From: Trichosphaerium sp. ATCC 40318
Lineage: Eukaryota; Discosea; Flabellinia; Trichosidae
Assembly: GCA_038496445.1 (NCBI GenBank)
Contig: JALMLS010000578.1
Coordinates: 186,001-250,000, forward strand
DNA length: 64,000 nt
Reading direction: 5' to 3'
Shown here: positions 44,731-57,442 of the stretch, in pieces
Layout: each line of letters opens with the position of its first letter
How positions within the stretch are numbered: the first letter of the stretch is position 1
Program-made: the position numbers and the translations under genes
The notes under the pieces: generated by a model
Seen by the model: only the letters and a program-made list of their open reading frames with translations
Told to the model about the DNA's origin: nothing
Database searches by the model: none

Positions 44731-46119
44731 AAAATATCTTAAACTACGATATGAGGTAACCTACATCAAATTCAAGTACCCTCCTTATAACATTAACTGT
44801 AGCACCCTCCCACTGGAATTATGGGGTCATATAGCGTCTTTCTTGCCTGACTATGACGTACTACACTCATTCGGTGGCGTATGTAACGAATTCGCGTCTA
44901 CAGCCCGTTTAAATAGTATTTGGAGACCTAGATACATAAAATGCTTTGGAGCCGTTAACAACGGCGTAGACAGTCCTGTATTGCAACAATACATCGCTCT
45001 TAAAGCAATACGGTGGGATCCTGCAAATACAGGGCGGTACGCGAGCTAAAAATCAAACATTCAAGCTCTAAACGATACCCATTAGAGGTGTTGTTGTATC
45101 TGATGATGGAAAAACTGTAAAGATGCCTCACCACGATACAATTACTCTTTCAACGATAAAACTCAAAGGAAACGAACAATATTACTGGGAAATGACTACG
45201 TATGTTGAAGAAGTAGATGACCGATTTGGTACGGCCTCTCAATTGGAAAAACCCCAAAAACAACCATGCACGTGCGTAATAGGGCTTCTAACGCTTTGTT
45301 ACACGTGCACAAAAGTAAACAACCAGAGCTTCTAATCTCCGATTTTAACAAAACTATTTGGTTTTTTTTTCTCCTTTTCCTCTTCTGATCAATAAATGTT
45401 GTTGACATTAACCTCAACAGGAAAATGGACATTTCGTCTCGGTTTGGCAGATGATAGTTGTTTAAAATTCCTTAATGGTGATCTATGGTATGTCACTAAA
45501 GAAGAGGAAATAGCATAAAAATACAAAATAATTACAACCAATTTTTTTTGTTTACTTTTGTTTAGGCAAAAAGGTTGGAGTGTTGATGGGTCTGGTGGTA
45601 TCTATTGTAAATCTCTAAATATTGGTAAGTAAATATAAGTGCTTTTATTTTCAATAAAAGCCATCAGCATGAGATTTAATACCAATGAACATGATTTAGG
45701 TGAAACGACAACTTACAGTCATATTGAAAAACCAATTGGATTTCTCCTAAATATGAAAGAACGTACACTGAGGTACTTTATAGATGGAAAGAATCAAGGT
45801 ATTGTGTTCAAGAACTTACCAGGTACGTTACATCAGCCTTTGGCAAACACCCGATTCAACAACTTGTACTTTGATCAACAATAATGTGACTTCTCTTCTT
45901 ATCTTCTATTCTCTTTTAGATGAGGTATACTTAGCTGCTAGTAATGGCATCGGTAGAGGTGAAGTATATACTAAGTTTGGTCTTCCATTACCACCTATAG
46001 TACCAAGTGATGAAGAGCTAGAACGAGAAGGGCATAAACCAGAAAAGAAAAAAATTGTGCTGAAAAGGATAAATTCGGCTAAACAGATTAATACCGGATC
46101 TCTATTAAATTGGCAATAG
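44717..46119 (+). CDS. F-box protein with SPRY domain
   Basis: Starts at 44717. Residues 30-70 are an F-box: STLPLELWGHIASFLPDYDV, followed by HSFGGVCNEF. After the first intron a region of about 210 residues over four more exons forms a SPRY domain: ITLSTIKLKGNEQYYWEM, KWTFRLGLADDSCLKF, WSVDGSGGIYCKSLNIG, then IGFLLNMKERTLRYFIDG with KNQGIVFKNLP and VYLAASNGIG. The C-terminal tail is charged (EELEREGHKPEKKK). F-box/SPRY proteins such as FBXO45 serve as SCF-type substrate adaptors, the SPRY fold doing the binding. Introns are about 60-130 nt. Confidence 0.82.
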
Positions 46120-46391
46120 CAACACTTTCAAAAACAAACGTCCCAGTTTGACAGCAAAATTACAAATAAATGGAGACCTAGTTTTCTAGAACTTTTAAAA
46201 AAAATCCGAAAAAAAACTAAATGAACATTGTTCTTTTAGAGCACGTTTTGTAATGTCATGCCACTTCTGCCTGCAAAAAACAATGTCAACCAGCTTAATA
46301 ACTAACAGTGTATCAATAGATAATATGAAAGGTTTAGCACGTGATATTTACCAAGAAAATTGTACGAAAGAAAACCAAAGATGTTTTATTG

Positions 46392-47205
46392 TTATGGTTG
46401 CGATCCATTTAGTGAAATAACACCACCATATCTATAGGTTCCAGAGCTTGTTTGAGCGCCAAACCCATAGATACGAATAGTTGCAGTTGAGGTTACTTGT
46501 GTGGCTGCTGGGAAATCTACTTGCGTTGACATCAAAGTAGTTGTTCCCACAGGAATAGTTGCTGTCGCGAACTCTGTAAAGTCGGTCTCACTATCCTTAC
46601 GAATCTGATAACTGAAATCAGTAGGTCCCCTAGAGCTTCTTCTCTGCATGAACCTAAAAACAGCGATCATTTAGAAAAAATCACAAAAGCTCCGCGGAGG
46701 ACACAAAAGGAATAGCATGTGAGTCGTTTTCACTTCTTTTTTGGGCAGTGAAAATACGATCACGTACGTGAGATCTGTTAAAGTATATGGTCTGTTGGTA
46801 GTAAAACTAAACTCCCAGAAGTCTTCGTTTGCTTCAGCAGCAGCTAGATCGCCGTTTACCGTAAACCCTTAAAAAAATGTTAGATGAACAAAACAGAATG
46901 TCTAAAATCGCTTCAGTCTTTCGGGGAAGCCTTGTGTACCTGCAGAGTTGAAAAAGTTCATTGTGGCTCTGTTAGTTATACCGCTGCCTCTAATAAATTC
47001 AGTAGGGCCAACACCAGCAGCACAGGAGCTAGCAACAAGGGAATCCGCCTCAATAGCAATGTAGTCTAAAACTACTACCTAAAATCACGTGTCAACAAAA
47101 TGTAGACCGGTATGTGCTCTAACATAACAATAAAGTTGTAATATGGCGTACCTGGGCTACAGAAAGAGATATTATAGCAAAAACAATAAGAAAGGAGGTG
47201 TTCAT
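46392..47205 (-). CDS. Secreted beta-sandwich protein of bacterial type
   Basis: Starts at 47205 with a signal peptide (MNTSFLIVFAIISLSVAQ). Four or five exons follow. The mature part reads SCAAGVGPTEFIRGSGITNR, then EDFWEFSFTTNRPYTLT, MQRRSSRGPTDFSYQIRKDS and, near the end, ATIRIYGFGAQTSSGTYRYG, stopping GSQP at 46392. This layout (x-F-T-F-x-P-Y-L, RSxxGPTxFxxRxS, FRIYGYGAxxxxGTxRxD) is the pattern of extracellular jelly-roll modules common in cyanobacteria, planctomycetes and bacteroidetes, often with PEP-CTERM signals. Here it is interrupted by introns and stands alone without anchor. Around 210 residues. Origin by transfer from bacteria is an inference. Confidence 0.6.
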
Positions 47206-47736
47206 GTTGTGTGAGACTTAGAATTATGAACAAGTCATTTTCATCTGTTCAATGAATATATTTTCGGAAAAGGCTCGCGTGTGTACGTAGTAAAATAGCA
47301 TAAACGGCTCAAGATTTTGTGCACTTGAGGGCTACTCCAAAACACAAGTGTTGCGACTGTTCGGAAATACAGGCAAGAGTTTAGAGACTACCTACAAAAG
47401 TTGTAGTACACCAGTTTTAACTCCGGTATTACTAAACGGTTTGTAGGCTCGGAAAGCCTAAATATACTGAAAATAATATGATGCCTCCGGAGAAATAAAA
47501 ATGACAACTCCAAATCACAAAGAGGTACTGAAACCTTTGAAACAGTTTAAAAAAAATGGCTTGTAAGTTTCTCCGTTTACCTTTCGTCACTCCACGTGCT
47601 AGCAAGCTAGCTTCACAACATATATGGATAAAACTGCGAACACAGATACGGCGCTAGTATAGTGAAAAACAACTAACCAACAGCATAAAAATTTCTTTTA
47701 ATTTTTTTTGTGTTTTTTATTTTTTTGAGTTTATTT
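47206..47736. other. Intergenic region
   Basis: Between the start of the secreted protein gene and the stop of UTP10 on the same strand. No gene, repeat or RNA recognised. Confidence 0.4.
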
Positions 47737-50700
47737 TTAGTTCACACCACGTTTATGTGCCATCTCAGAACCAGGTTGTAGTAGAGGTGCGAGATCCTAA
47801 AGGAAGAAAAAAAATAAGCCTTCCGGATAGTCTACAAGCAAACAAAAACGAAAAGAAAGCGAAAAAAAAAAAAGAAGAAAGAAGAAAAATATTAAACAAC
47901 ACGTACCATCTCAAATGTTGTTTCCAACATCTTAACAACACGAAGTGCAAGTCTCTCAACATTTTGATTACTGTCTTCCATAAGCTCATGAATATATTGT
48001 GCACTCTCAGGTAACATAGGCAAAAAGTCTGTCTGTAAACGAGTGTATAACTCTTCCATTGTTCGCAATGCAGCAAAACGAACAATAGCAACCTTGTTCC
48101 TTGTGTGATACAACACTTGATGATTAAGAGGCTAGAGAGAAAGAACAACATCAGTAAAAAAGAAAGGAATACGTAGTCACGTGATAAAAAATAGCATACC
48201 TTCCATAGCTCTTCTTGTCCAACACTAACAGCAAGTTGAACAATAGTTGGAATAACAGAATCTTCAACACGTTCTTGATACATTTTACGGCTACCAACCT
48301 CTACAGCTACAAGCTGTTTCATCAAACAAGGTAGTACTCTAAAAGGAAACATAAGTAAACCGAAAAAAAATAGACCCTGTAAGGTCATCCGAGCAAGAAA
48401 AAAAAAAAAAAACTTACTGTTCGAAGGTATCATGTTCAACCGTCTGGAATCTGAACATCTCGTGTAACGCCTTCAACATTGATGTAACAAGTGCGCTTGA
48501 TTGTACACGTTGCTTCTTGTCCAAAGACTCCTCGTGAGGTAGTATAGGATCTGAGAGAACGGACAATATATCCGCCATGAAGTATGCAAAGTATGGTATA
48601 AATATTGCTCTTAGTTTTGTAGTCAATGCAGCAACAACATGGTAGAATGAAATCTTCCTTTGTGTTGACTCCTGTGTTGGCGCTTTGTTTCCTTTTGTTC
48701 CAATAGCTCTTTGTTTTGTACATCCCCATGAACAAAGGTTCAAGAAGAGAGGTCTGAAGACCTCCTCGTTCAAGCGCATCGACTAGAAAAAAGTAAGAAA
48801 AAAACTGAGAAACACTCATGTTTGCAACGCACAAGTTTGAGAAGAGAATCGATTGCAGCAGCTTCGACACGTGCTACAGCTTTGGTATTGTCTCCTTGTA
48901 CGCTGAGAGCATCCAAGTGAAGAGCCCACATGTCTTTGTAGTGCTTCATAACAAGTTTTTGATCTGCCTTTTGAGCAAGGTTTGCAGAGATTCCTAACAA
49001 TGAGCAAACACCCTAAAGAACATCAAGTCAGTTTTTGCTTCTTCAACAACTTTGTGATCAACTAGTGACGTACATCTAAGTTTCCTTGTGCAGCAACCTC
49101 CTTGATTGTATCTTGAAGAGGTCCAATGACTTGTCTTAAAGATAATGTGGTTGCTAATGTATGCAAAATACTTGTAGCAATAGAATGTTGATCTTGACTT
49201 GCAACAATAGAAGGTGAGATCAGTAATCGTAGCATACGCTGTGTATGCGCTGATAAGAACTTGCAAAGTTCTTTAACTACGACTCTTATAGATGCCAAAA
49301 CAGATAATTGAGCGAGAGATTCGTCTAAAGACAAAAAAGTAAGCAAAAACTTCAGAACAAAAAAAAAAAAAAAGAAAAGTTATCCTTACCGCCTTCCTCA
49401 ACACCACGTTGAAGCCTGTCCAACATTTGTGGGAAGAATCCATTAACAAGAGGCAAGCACTGTATTTTGAGGGTTGCAGATGTAGTAGCCAAAGCAACGA
49501 ACAACGAACAAGCCAAAGCGTCTGGACATTCGCCTTTAAGTTTTTGAGCAAGAGCTTTTCCGAGATTAAGAATAGTTCTCCTGTGAGCGTCATTGGTGCC
49601 TACGCCTCTAATGATAAGCTCAATAGAGACAACAGCGTGTTGGGCCTTTGTTAAGGCGGTAGCATCACCACTTTCTGCATCAACAAGGGTCAAGAAGCCT
49701 TTAGCTGCTTCGACAAGAAGAGTTGTTTGATGGTCTGGTAACTTGCTAAAATCGAGGACACCATCCTTTGTCATGGAGCCCATACGCTCGTCGAATAGAT
49801 TGAATGCTTTCTTGGCTATAAGAGGGTCTTTACTCTTTACTAGCTTGGTGATTTGGCGGACAAATGGTGTCAAGTCGAGGAGATGATTGATTCTATCTAA
49901 AGCTATCCAAGCTTTTTTGGCAATTTCTCCTTTGTATCTCAGTGCAATTTGTACTACGTTTGAGAATAGTCCTTGGTACTTTGGTTGAAGTGCTGATTGC
50001 TGTTGTGATACCAAAGATTTTAAAAATCTAAGGAGACTCATGAGTACGTAATACGCAAAAAAGTTCGAAGAAAGTTATTTTTTTCTTGAATGATTTTTTT
50101 GTGGGCTCAGAAAATGGATGGCTTTTTTCTTCATTGAAGAACTCGTATGACAACGAAGTGTTAACATCATAGCGCAAAAAAATAAGGTGATATTCTGGAA
50201 GAGAAAAGAATAACAAAGCATGTGTTTTGGGTTTCAATAAAACGTACACATTAGAGTTGAGGTAGTTGCTCAAAAATTGGAAAGTGTGGATGAGCATATT
50301 GAACATGACTCGTCTCTTTTTCTTTTCAAGCATCTAAGAGACACATATAAGTATACTGTTAATAATCCAAACAACTTAGAAGACCCACAGAGGTCTACAT
50401 TTCGGCCAAGACAAAAAACTATAAAAAAAGCTGAAAGGTACCTTTGATATCTTTGCAGAGTTGAAAGGATGCTCGCTTGGCAAGTACTGGTTGCATACTT
50501 TTACAATCCAATGTTTACCTTCTTTATTTGGTTTAAGACAAGCTGTTATATCAGTAATAGCTTCCAAGAATATATTTGGTTTCTAGAAAAGAATCAACAA
50601 AACGCTCAACGAAGAAACAAAAAAAAAATGAAGAAAAAAAAATTACCTGTTTCCCGCAGAGAAGATCAAGAAGCTCAGTATATTTTGACTGATCAGATGA

Positions 50701-53700
50701 AGTAGGCTTAACTTCAGGCTGACAAAGAGGATGTAAAAATATTTGTATCAATAGAACAGGAAAGTATCGACGTGTTGGCATAGCTAAACAACAAAAAGTT
50801 AATTCAAAGAATCTTGAAAACAAAATCTCATTTCGTACCTTGGAGTAACGTGCTGAAAAGTAACAGTCTTCTGTGTACTGGAATAGTATCCATCTTTCTT
50901 ACCCATTCCCACATGAGTCCTTTTGCATCCATACCAGCTGCAACCATCTGAGGTACAATTTGTTTGATTGTCTTCTTTAATACCAAGAAAGTATAATAAT
51001 CATCAGACTGAATAGAAGAAGCTCCCATGAATGAGAAAATAGGGAATATGTGAGCCATAACTTCGGAAGGTAATACACCTCCAACAGCGCTTAGACAAAT
51101 CAAAGCTGTATTCTGTAGAGCTGGGCTGTTCGTTGAAGATGAGATTGCTCTGACAATGACTTCAACATTGACATGTTCTTTTTTAATTTCTTTCGGAGGT
51201 GTAGCCTCTATAAACCTTGCCATGCATGATAGAATACTCGACTTGATTGGTACCGTACTTGCCTCTATAAAAAACACTGTTAGAGTCTTTTCAACAGTTA
51301 AGAAAAATAGAACAAACCTTTTGAAAGCAAGAGAACGTCCAAAAGTTTTGTGAGTGTTTGAAGAAGAAGTTTGTTGTTTGTGTGTTTTTCACGCTCTTCT
51401 AGGGTTAGAAGGATAGATGCTAGTCCTCTCAAGTGACCCTTAAGAGTATTATTCGTTACACCTTCTTCTGTTTGAACACGCTTGTTATGAGGTGAATCTG
51501 TATCAAGAATATGTCGAAGAGAACTCTCAATATTCTTCAAACAAGATAACAGTTTGATTGCATCTATCTTGCAAATAAAGCGAAGACATGCCTTCTTTAC
51601 ACTGTAAGGAGGTGGAATACGAAGCAACGAGCAGATTGAAGTCAAAATCTTGACTTTGAATGAGTCAGAAAGAGCATCAAAAATAGCATCACTTGAAACA
51701 TGATCAGCAATGACTTGAGAAAGCATCATGCCGCCATTTGTGCTTGATAATCTAAAGATGTATATCAGATATGGCTGTTGAACCTTTGTATAGCGTACAA
51801 TGAGAGTAATGCAGATTGGACTGCTTGAGCTTTGTTCGATGAAAACACTGAAGCATCAAGACTTTCAATGACAACTTTCCATTCGGCATAAACATCATCT
51901 GATAGCTCTGCTTTCCCCTTAAAGTCCTTAACGAGTACTTTCTGGATATGCTTCAAATAAGGTAGTAATATACTGGCCTTATTAGCATGGTTCGCTGCCT
52001 TGACACTTGACAACAATACAGCCTAAACAAACCAGGTCAGAATACTTTTGTTGACAATATTCAAAAAAAAGGAGGAACCTTTGCAGGTGCAGATGTGACG
52101 CGATGACAAGCTTCTGTGACAATAAAGGCGTATACTTTATCCCTAGATTATATTAAGCACTTTTCAAAGCTATATCTAAAAGTGGTGTAGAAGAGCGTAC
52201 ATAATATCTGGGTATTCGTTTGCAAATGTAGTAAAGAAAGTGGCAGTGTAGTTTTTGTACTCCAAGAAAGAACGCTTTTGGTTTCCAATACTAGCCATAA
52301 GCTCAACGAGATTACTGTCGATCTTATCATCATTTGTGTCAATGCTAGAAAGCAAAGATACCATACATTCAAGAGCTCCACCACGAACTTCTTTGTTCTC
52401 TGAAGAGATAGAAAATAGAAGCGGAGGGACTAGCGTGTTTACGACCTTTGGGTGGTATGAAGATGGTACACAACATACGTATACTGATAGTATTTGTTGT
52501 ACACGTCTTACAACTGTTGTAAGCTCTGCAAAGAAGTCAGAAAGAACCACGTGTTTAAGCAGTAAAGAAAAGAAAAAAGAGCTAACTTACCGCCATCGTA
52601 AATAAAGGAGGCCAAAAAAGTTAGGCTCTCCACGCCAAGACCAGTTAAGATTGTATTAATTGGTCTCAAGAATGGTTGAATACGACTGAAAGAACCCAAT
52701 AAATTAACGAAAATGCGGTTGTATGCTTCGAGAACCTGAAAAAAATAAGAAAAGGAAACATCACGTTCATTTTTAAGTTGATTGTGTCGTACCTTTGCAC
52801 CATTGCCCATCGTTTTATATACTTGAAGAACTTGATCCAAAATAGCTAGGTTAACTGCAATGACACTTGCGGCATCGTGTTGAGCACGCCAGCCAGACAT
52901 ACTCTGCCTAGACACCAAAGTTAAAAATCGGATAGACTTACTTAAACAGGAAAAAAATTATGAAAGTTGGTATTTGTATGTACCAGAATACTTCAAAATT
53001 CCAGTTTGCAATGCCTCTAGCATCAGCAAGTGGTATATGTGGTAAATCTGGAATCTCAGGTCTATGACGAATGATACCAGCCAATAATTTTGTGATTATT
53101 AAATTTCCCAAAACATCTTGGCTGTCAATCTTTGCCAATAGACCAGTAGCGATAAGCACAGCAATAGGAGCGTGTTGACCGACTTGCAGTATAGTCTTGG
53201 CAATATCTGCTTTTTGATTACTTCTGATAGATGTCGTGATATTTGATACGAGTTTGTTATTAACCTCCATTAGAGATCCTTTCAATGAGAGTCCTGGAAG
53301 TTTATTACAGATACCTTGTTGAGGTAAAAGTCCATAAGCAGCCTTGCACGTTTTGGAATACTATCGACAAGAGGTAAGAAATGTAGAAAAGAAAAGAACT
53401 TGAGTGAGAGAAAGCGAGAAAAAAGTATTTGATTGCCGTTTTAACAAAAAGTTTCTTATTACCTCCTTGCTGTAAGGTAGGAACTTGAGAACGGCAGCAA
53501 GTCTGAGTTCATGTTGAGATTCTGCGTTGACATAGAGGGAAAGTAATTTTGCTGTAGTGGCGTCTGGGAGTACTAAAAAAACAAAACTATGTCAGCCAAA
53601 ACTATTCACAACTCAAGTTCATGCAGTTCTACGTACCAGTTGATTCCTTAGACCCCAAATCAAGTAATTCACGCGCTTCAGCCACTAGGTCAACATTGGT

Positions 53701-55994
53701 TGCATTGGTTATAATAGCTTTAATATCTTTGAATGCCAAAACAACATCAATTGTTGATGAGTCTCCACTTGAGAAAATCTCAGAAACACCTGTTGCCATC
53801 AAATCTTTGAGCTAAAAAGAAGGTTACCAAAAAATGCATTGTAATAACGAGTGTATATATATATATTAGAGTGCGTTGCACGTGGGTTTTTACCTTATCA
53901 GATGAGTTGTAGACTTTGTGTAAGTGATTGATTGCATTGAATCTTGTTTGTTTATCCTTCGATTTTAAGCTGAGCAAAAGACTTGTTTCTTGTCCTTTAG
54001 CGACACCTTGCATAACAAGCTGATGTCTTGTGCCCTGTAATATAGGTTCACATCGCTTTACAAGACCTTCTTTACGAGCTACAAGACCACTAATAGCTGC
54101 ATCCATCAAATCGCTGCACTTATCATCAAGAACTACCATTACTTGTTGTAACGCTTGTGTTTGTGTATCTGTAGGCTCTTCTAGTATCAAAAAGCTATTG
54201 ATGAGCTCATGAGCAGTGTCTTCAACGAGATTAGGATCACATTGGTTCGATATGCACTCAGAAAGTCGAGCAGAAGTCAAAAGTTGTGAAAGCGCTGAAC
54301 CGAACACAGGAGTTGCACTAAATGATTTTTGAGTACTGGAGGGACTAAGCAAGAGTATTTCTTGTCAACGTACGCGTTGCTTGATAAGAAAGAAACGTAG
54401 TACTCAAGGAACGTTGATATATCATAATTTTGCATAGAGAGTCGCTCTAATGATGAAACCAAGCCGCTTTAATTTGTCATCAGAAAAGAAAACAAAAAAA
54501 AATCTTATCGTCTTTCAACGTACCCCCAAGTGTTTACAATTGTCTTATGTGACTCTTCTGGGATTTTGACATTCTAAAGAAAATGTTAATTTCAATTTCG
54601 AGTTTAATACATGGTCACAGAAGGATGATATTTTGAAGCAAAAAAAAGTCAAAGAACGTACCTTATTGTTTGCAAATAAAATACATATGACCTTAAGAAG
54701 CTGTGTGCGTGCTCCCTTTGGACAACCAACAATAGCTAAACCGATCAAAGGCCCTACTATCGCTCCTTTGACATGATGGAAGCAAGCTAAGACGACTAAT
54801 GATCCAGTGAAAAAGTCTTTGCTTCCAGATTTTAAACCCTAAAGTGTATGAGTTAGCTTTGCTGAAAACAATTTTTAATGCTGTTAAAAACTTACCTTGG
54901 CGAGACTAGGGAGTACTCTACGGACAATATTATCCTTTAATTGCGAAGAAACATTAGCTGCACGTGTTCTGTGTACAACACATGAAGCAATTGTAGAATG
55001 GAAAGATTGTAAAGCGCCATATAATGCATCCTCAACTGAAGCTTTTTCTACCTAATAGATTTGTTTTAATAAATAATTTTTTTGGTTGATATTAATAATA
55101 ACACTTGAACAGAAAGAGACAATACAAAGCACGTGGATAGAAAGTCCATAAAAGGTAAAAAAAAAATTCAAAAAAATCATAAAAGGTAGTTCACGTACAG
55201 CCTCACAAATGAATGTCAAAAGTCCTGGGTTACGTAAAGAAGCGTCTATAAAAGTCTTTCGAGGTGGTGGAACACCGTCATTTTGTACTTTCTTCAAGAA
55301 ACCCCAGTGTGGACCAGCACTATTAATCAAAAAAATGACTTAGTTTGGAAAAAAAAAAAAAACAAATAAACAAATGCGCTTGATAGCTAATCACATAATC
55401 CATTAAATGTCACATTTTTGTCCATAGTGATTTTACGTACCGTGTTAAATCTACTAAGCGTAATACTTTGACGAATAGCTTTGTTTGATGGTAAGGCATT
55501 ACAGACTGAATAACGAGGTCTGGATTGTACTCGAATATTCTAAATGGATGTTTAGGTGGCGTATAGTGAGAAAGGAGGAGTGTAAACAAAAAAGTCTTTA
55601 AAACTTTGTTCTCTTTTGATTATTAAATGACGCCGTACCTGTATTGGCGTATCAAGTACTCAAACACTGTGTGTGCCGCTGTCAGAAGAAAAAATGGTGA
55701 AAGAAGTGTCATGAATCTCGTTAGTTTTTTGTCTAAGCTTGCGTTCTCTTCATCGAGTTGTAGCTCTCTTTTGTAATTTACGCTTTGTTGGCTGAATAAC
55801 GTTGTTTCAAACTCTCCAAGCCTAGGGTCGTTCTTTCTAAGCTTTTGAAGCGATCCTTTGGCCATGACAAGTAAATTTTCTGCAGAGAAGCGAGCAGCAT
55901 CTACTTTTGAGAATATCAATGATTTACGCGCTTTAATGCTCCTGTCGGAAACATTTCCCTTTTTTCTCAATTGTCTAGCTAGAGAAGTAGACAT
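47737..55994 (-). CDS. UTP10: UTP10/HEATR1, U3 snoRNP (SSU processome) subunit
   Basis: An 8.2-kb gene of more than 20 exons for a HEAT-repeat scaffold of the nucleolar small-subunit processome, needed for early 18S rRNA processing. The N-terminus, MSTSLARQLRKKGNV, then FETTLFSQQSVNYKRE and LLSPFFLLTAAHTVFEYLIR, matches the UTP10 start (SQ...LSPYFLL...LEWLIHR type). The next exon WGFLKKVQNDGVPPPRKTF and LRNPGLLTFICEAV matches the following conserved block. Long helical-repeat regions follow. Near 48.4-48.8 kb is the BP28CT-like block FRPLFLNLCSW, then FYHVVAALTTKLRAIF. The C-terminus reads DFLPMLPESAQYIHELMED, then VVKMLETTF and, after an intron, a short last exon ending KRGVN. All introns are short and T- or A-rich. 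It is complete; single exons in the middle were not all bounded. Confidence 0.9.
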
Positions 55995-56154
55995 GTTGAA
56001 ATTATAGTTGTATTATGTTGTATTATTCTGTGTGCGCGTCTAGGCAATCATTTGAAACTGAGAAATTAGTAACAAAAAAAAAAGCCTAAAAAACTGCACG
56101 CAAAAATAAAAAGGTCGCGTATTTTCTTATAGACCCGCACAACGTTTCAGCGTT

Positions 56155-57018
56155 ATGACGGATAAAGAAGAAGACTCTTCAGCGTCGCTGGGTGACTCAA
56201 CGACGTCCAGTCCGAAAACTAATGTAAAACAGGCAAAAGGTATTAAAAGTGTTTGTATTAGCGTTAACGCTCTCTTTAGATTACATTAAAAAAGGAAAAG
56301 GTACCTGTTGTTAGGTTTGTTAGGTTTGTGTAATGATATCCTGTTCAGTTATTGTATTCTTCAAAGCAACAGGCAACGCGCCCGTTATGAAACAAAAAAA
56401 ATTCTTTCTGAGAGCATCAGCCAATTTTCATACTATTACTACCTTCTTGAGGGGCCAGTTGAAATATAACGCAGAGGAACCATTGGTACGAATTTATTTA
56501 TTTATCCACCTTCATTAGGCCGATACACGCCTTCAAACATCTCTATGGGTAAACAACGAATCCCTAACGCCTTTTTTTTTTCATTAACTTCGCACAATTT
56601 CAAGAGCGAGTCACGTTATTGAAAGTGCCCATACATCATCTCTTTTGCGTATATTGACATGACACCTTAGTACCTATTTGTCAACAGTACATTTCAACCG
56701 AATCCGGATCAAACTATTTCTGACCTATTCCACGTACGTCAACTACAACCTGTCGTTATTATGCCGTGTTTTCATGTTTGTCTATTGAAAAAAGCAAAAA
56801 AGAAAAACATTTTCTTTCTTGAAGAAGGCGTTTTTATTCACTCTCTATCAAGTGTTTCCACAACAACGGTAAGCTCGTAGTGAATTATTGTACAACAGCC
56901 GCATGGTACGAGTCTTTGGAAAAGAGGAAAACAGACTTCTTTTAATTTTTTTTTCGATGTTTTTTTTCCTCTTGTAATAAAAAACCCAAAAAGTCGCTCA
57001 TACTCAGCTAGGGGCTAA
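56155..57018 (+). CDS. ATG12: Autophagy ubiquitin-like protein ATG12
   Basis: Five exons: 56155-56239, 56349-56485, 56671-56733, 56853-56905 and 57012-57018; all phases agree and the protein is 114 residues. An acidic Ser/Thr lead of about 28 residues precedes the ubiquitin fold: VIVFFKATGNAPVMKQKKFF, then LRGQLKYNAEEPLYLFVN, STFQPNPDQTISDLFHCF, and NNGKLVVNYCTTAAWG. Spacing equals that of plant and human ATG12 from LK...PLYLFVN to the end. The last exon is only 7 nt and supplies the final Gly and the stop, giving the AWG terminus required for conjugation to ATG5 via ATG7 and ATG10. Without that exon the frame would read on to ESLEKRKTDFF. The start is 160 bp from UTP10 on the other strand. 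Confidence 0.92.
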
Positions 57019-57108
57019 ACCGTCGATCATTTCTACACGACAGCTAACTCAATGAGTGCTGTGTGCGTTATTACCCAACAAACCTGTACAAAATTAAATA
57101 AACGCTTC

Positions 57109-57442
57109 CTAGTCCATTCTGTCTACATTGTATGCGTTAAAACGTACCACAAATAAGCCCATAGATGTCATTAGACCTTCCATCATTAATTCTCTGCTTT
57201 CGTCAGGATCAGAGCCAATATCGCTTGAATCTGAGTAACGTGACGTAACTAGCCAAGATACGGCAATATTTGCGGAAGCAAATCTAAAATACGTTAAAAC
57301 GCAACTCTGATACGCTAAGGGGAGCTTACACGAGTATTGGTGATGCTCCACTAAGTTGTAATACACCGCATACAATACCAGCGATTAGTCCTAGAATTTG
57401 TCTTATCCAGTGTATGAGCGTCTTCAAGCTTTCTTTATTCAT
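57109..57442 (-). CDS. RAB5IF: RAB5IF/RCAF1-type small membrane protein
   Basis: Starts MNKESLKTLIHWIRQILGLI at 57442, then AGIVCGVLQLSGASPILV; the next exon gives FASANIAVSWLVTSRYSD and DESRELMMEGLMTSMGLFVV. This follows the order of the human RAB5IF (C20orf24) family: a helix with WxRQ, GVxxGVLxLxG, a second helix, then EGFMTSFALFM. The family acts in respiratory-supercomplex assembly and ER membrane insertion. A 46-nt intron separates the two exons. The end is uncertain: the frame stops at 57109, but a further small exon downstream could extend the third helix. Confidence 0.75.

Noticed and set aside
56853-56944. ATG12 without C-terminal Gly (non-covalent type)
   Set aside because: A canonical GTACGA...CTAG intron restores the exact AWG terminus and stop.
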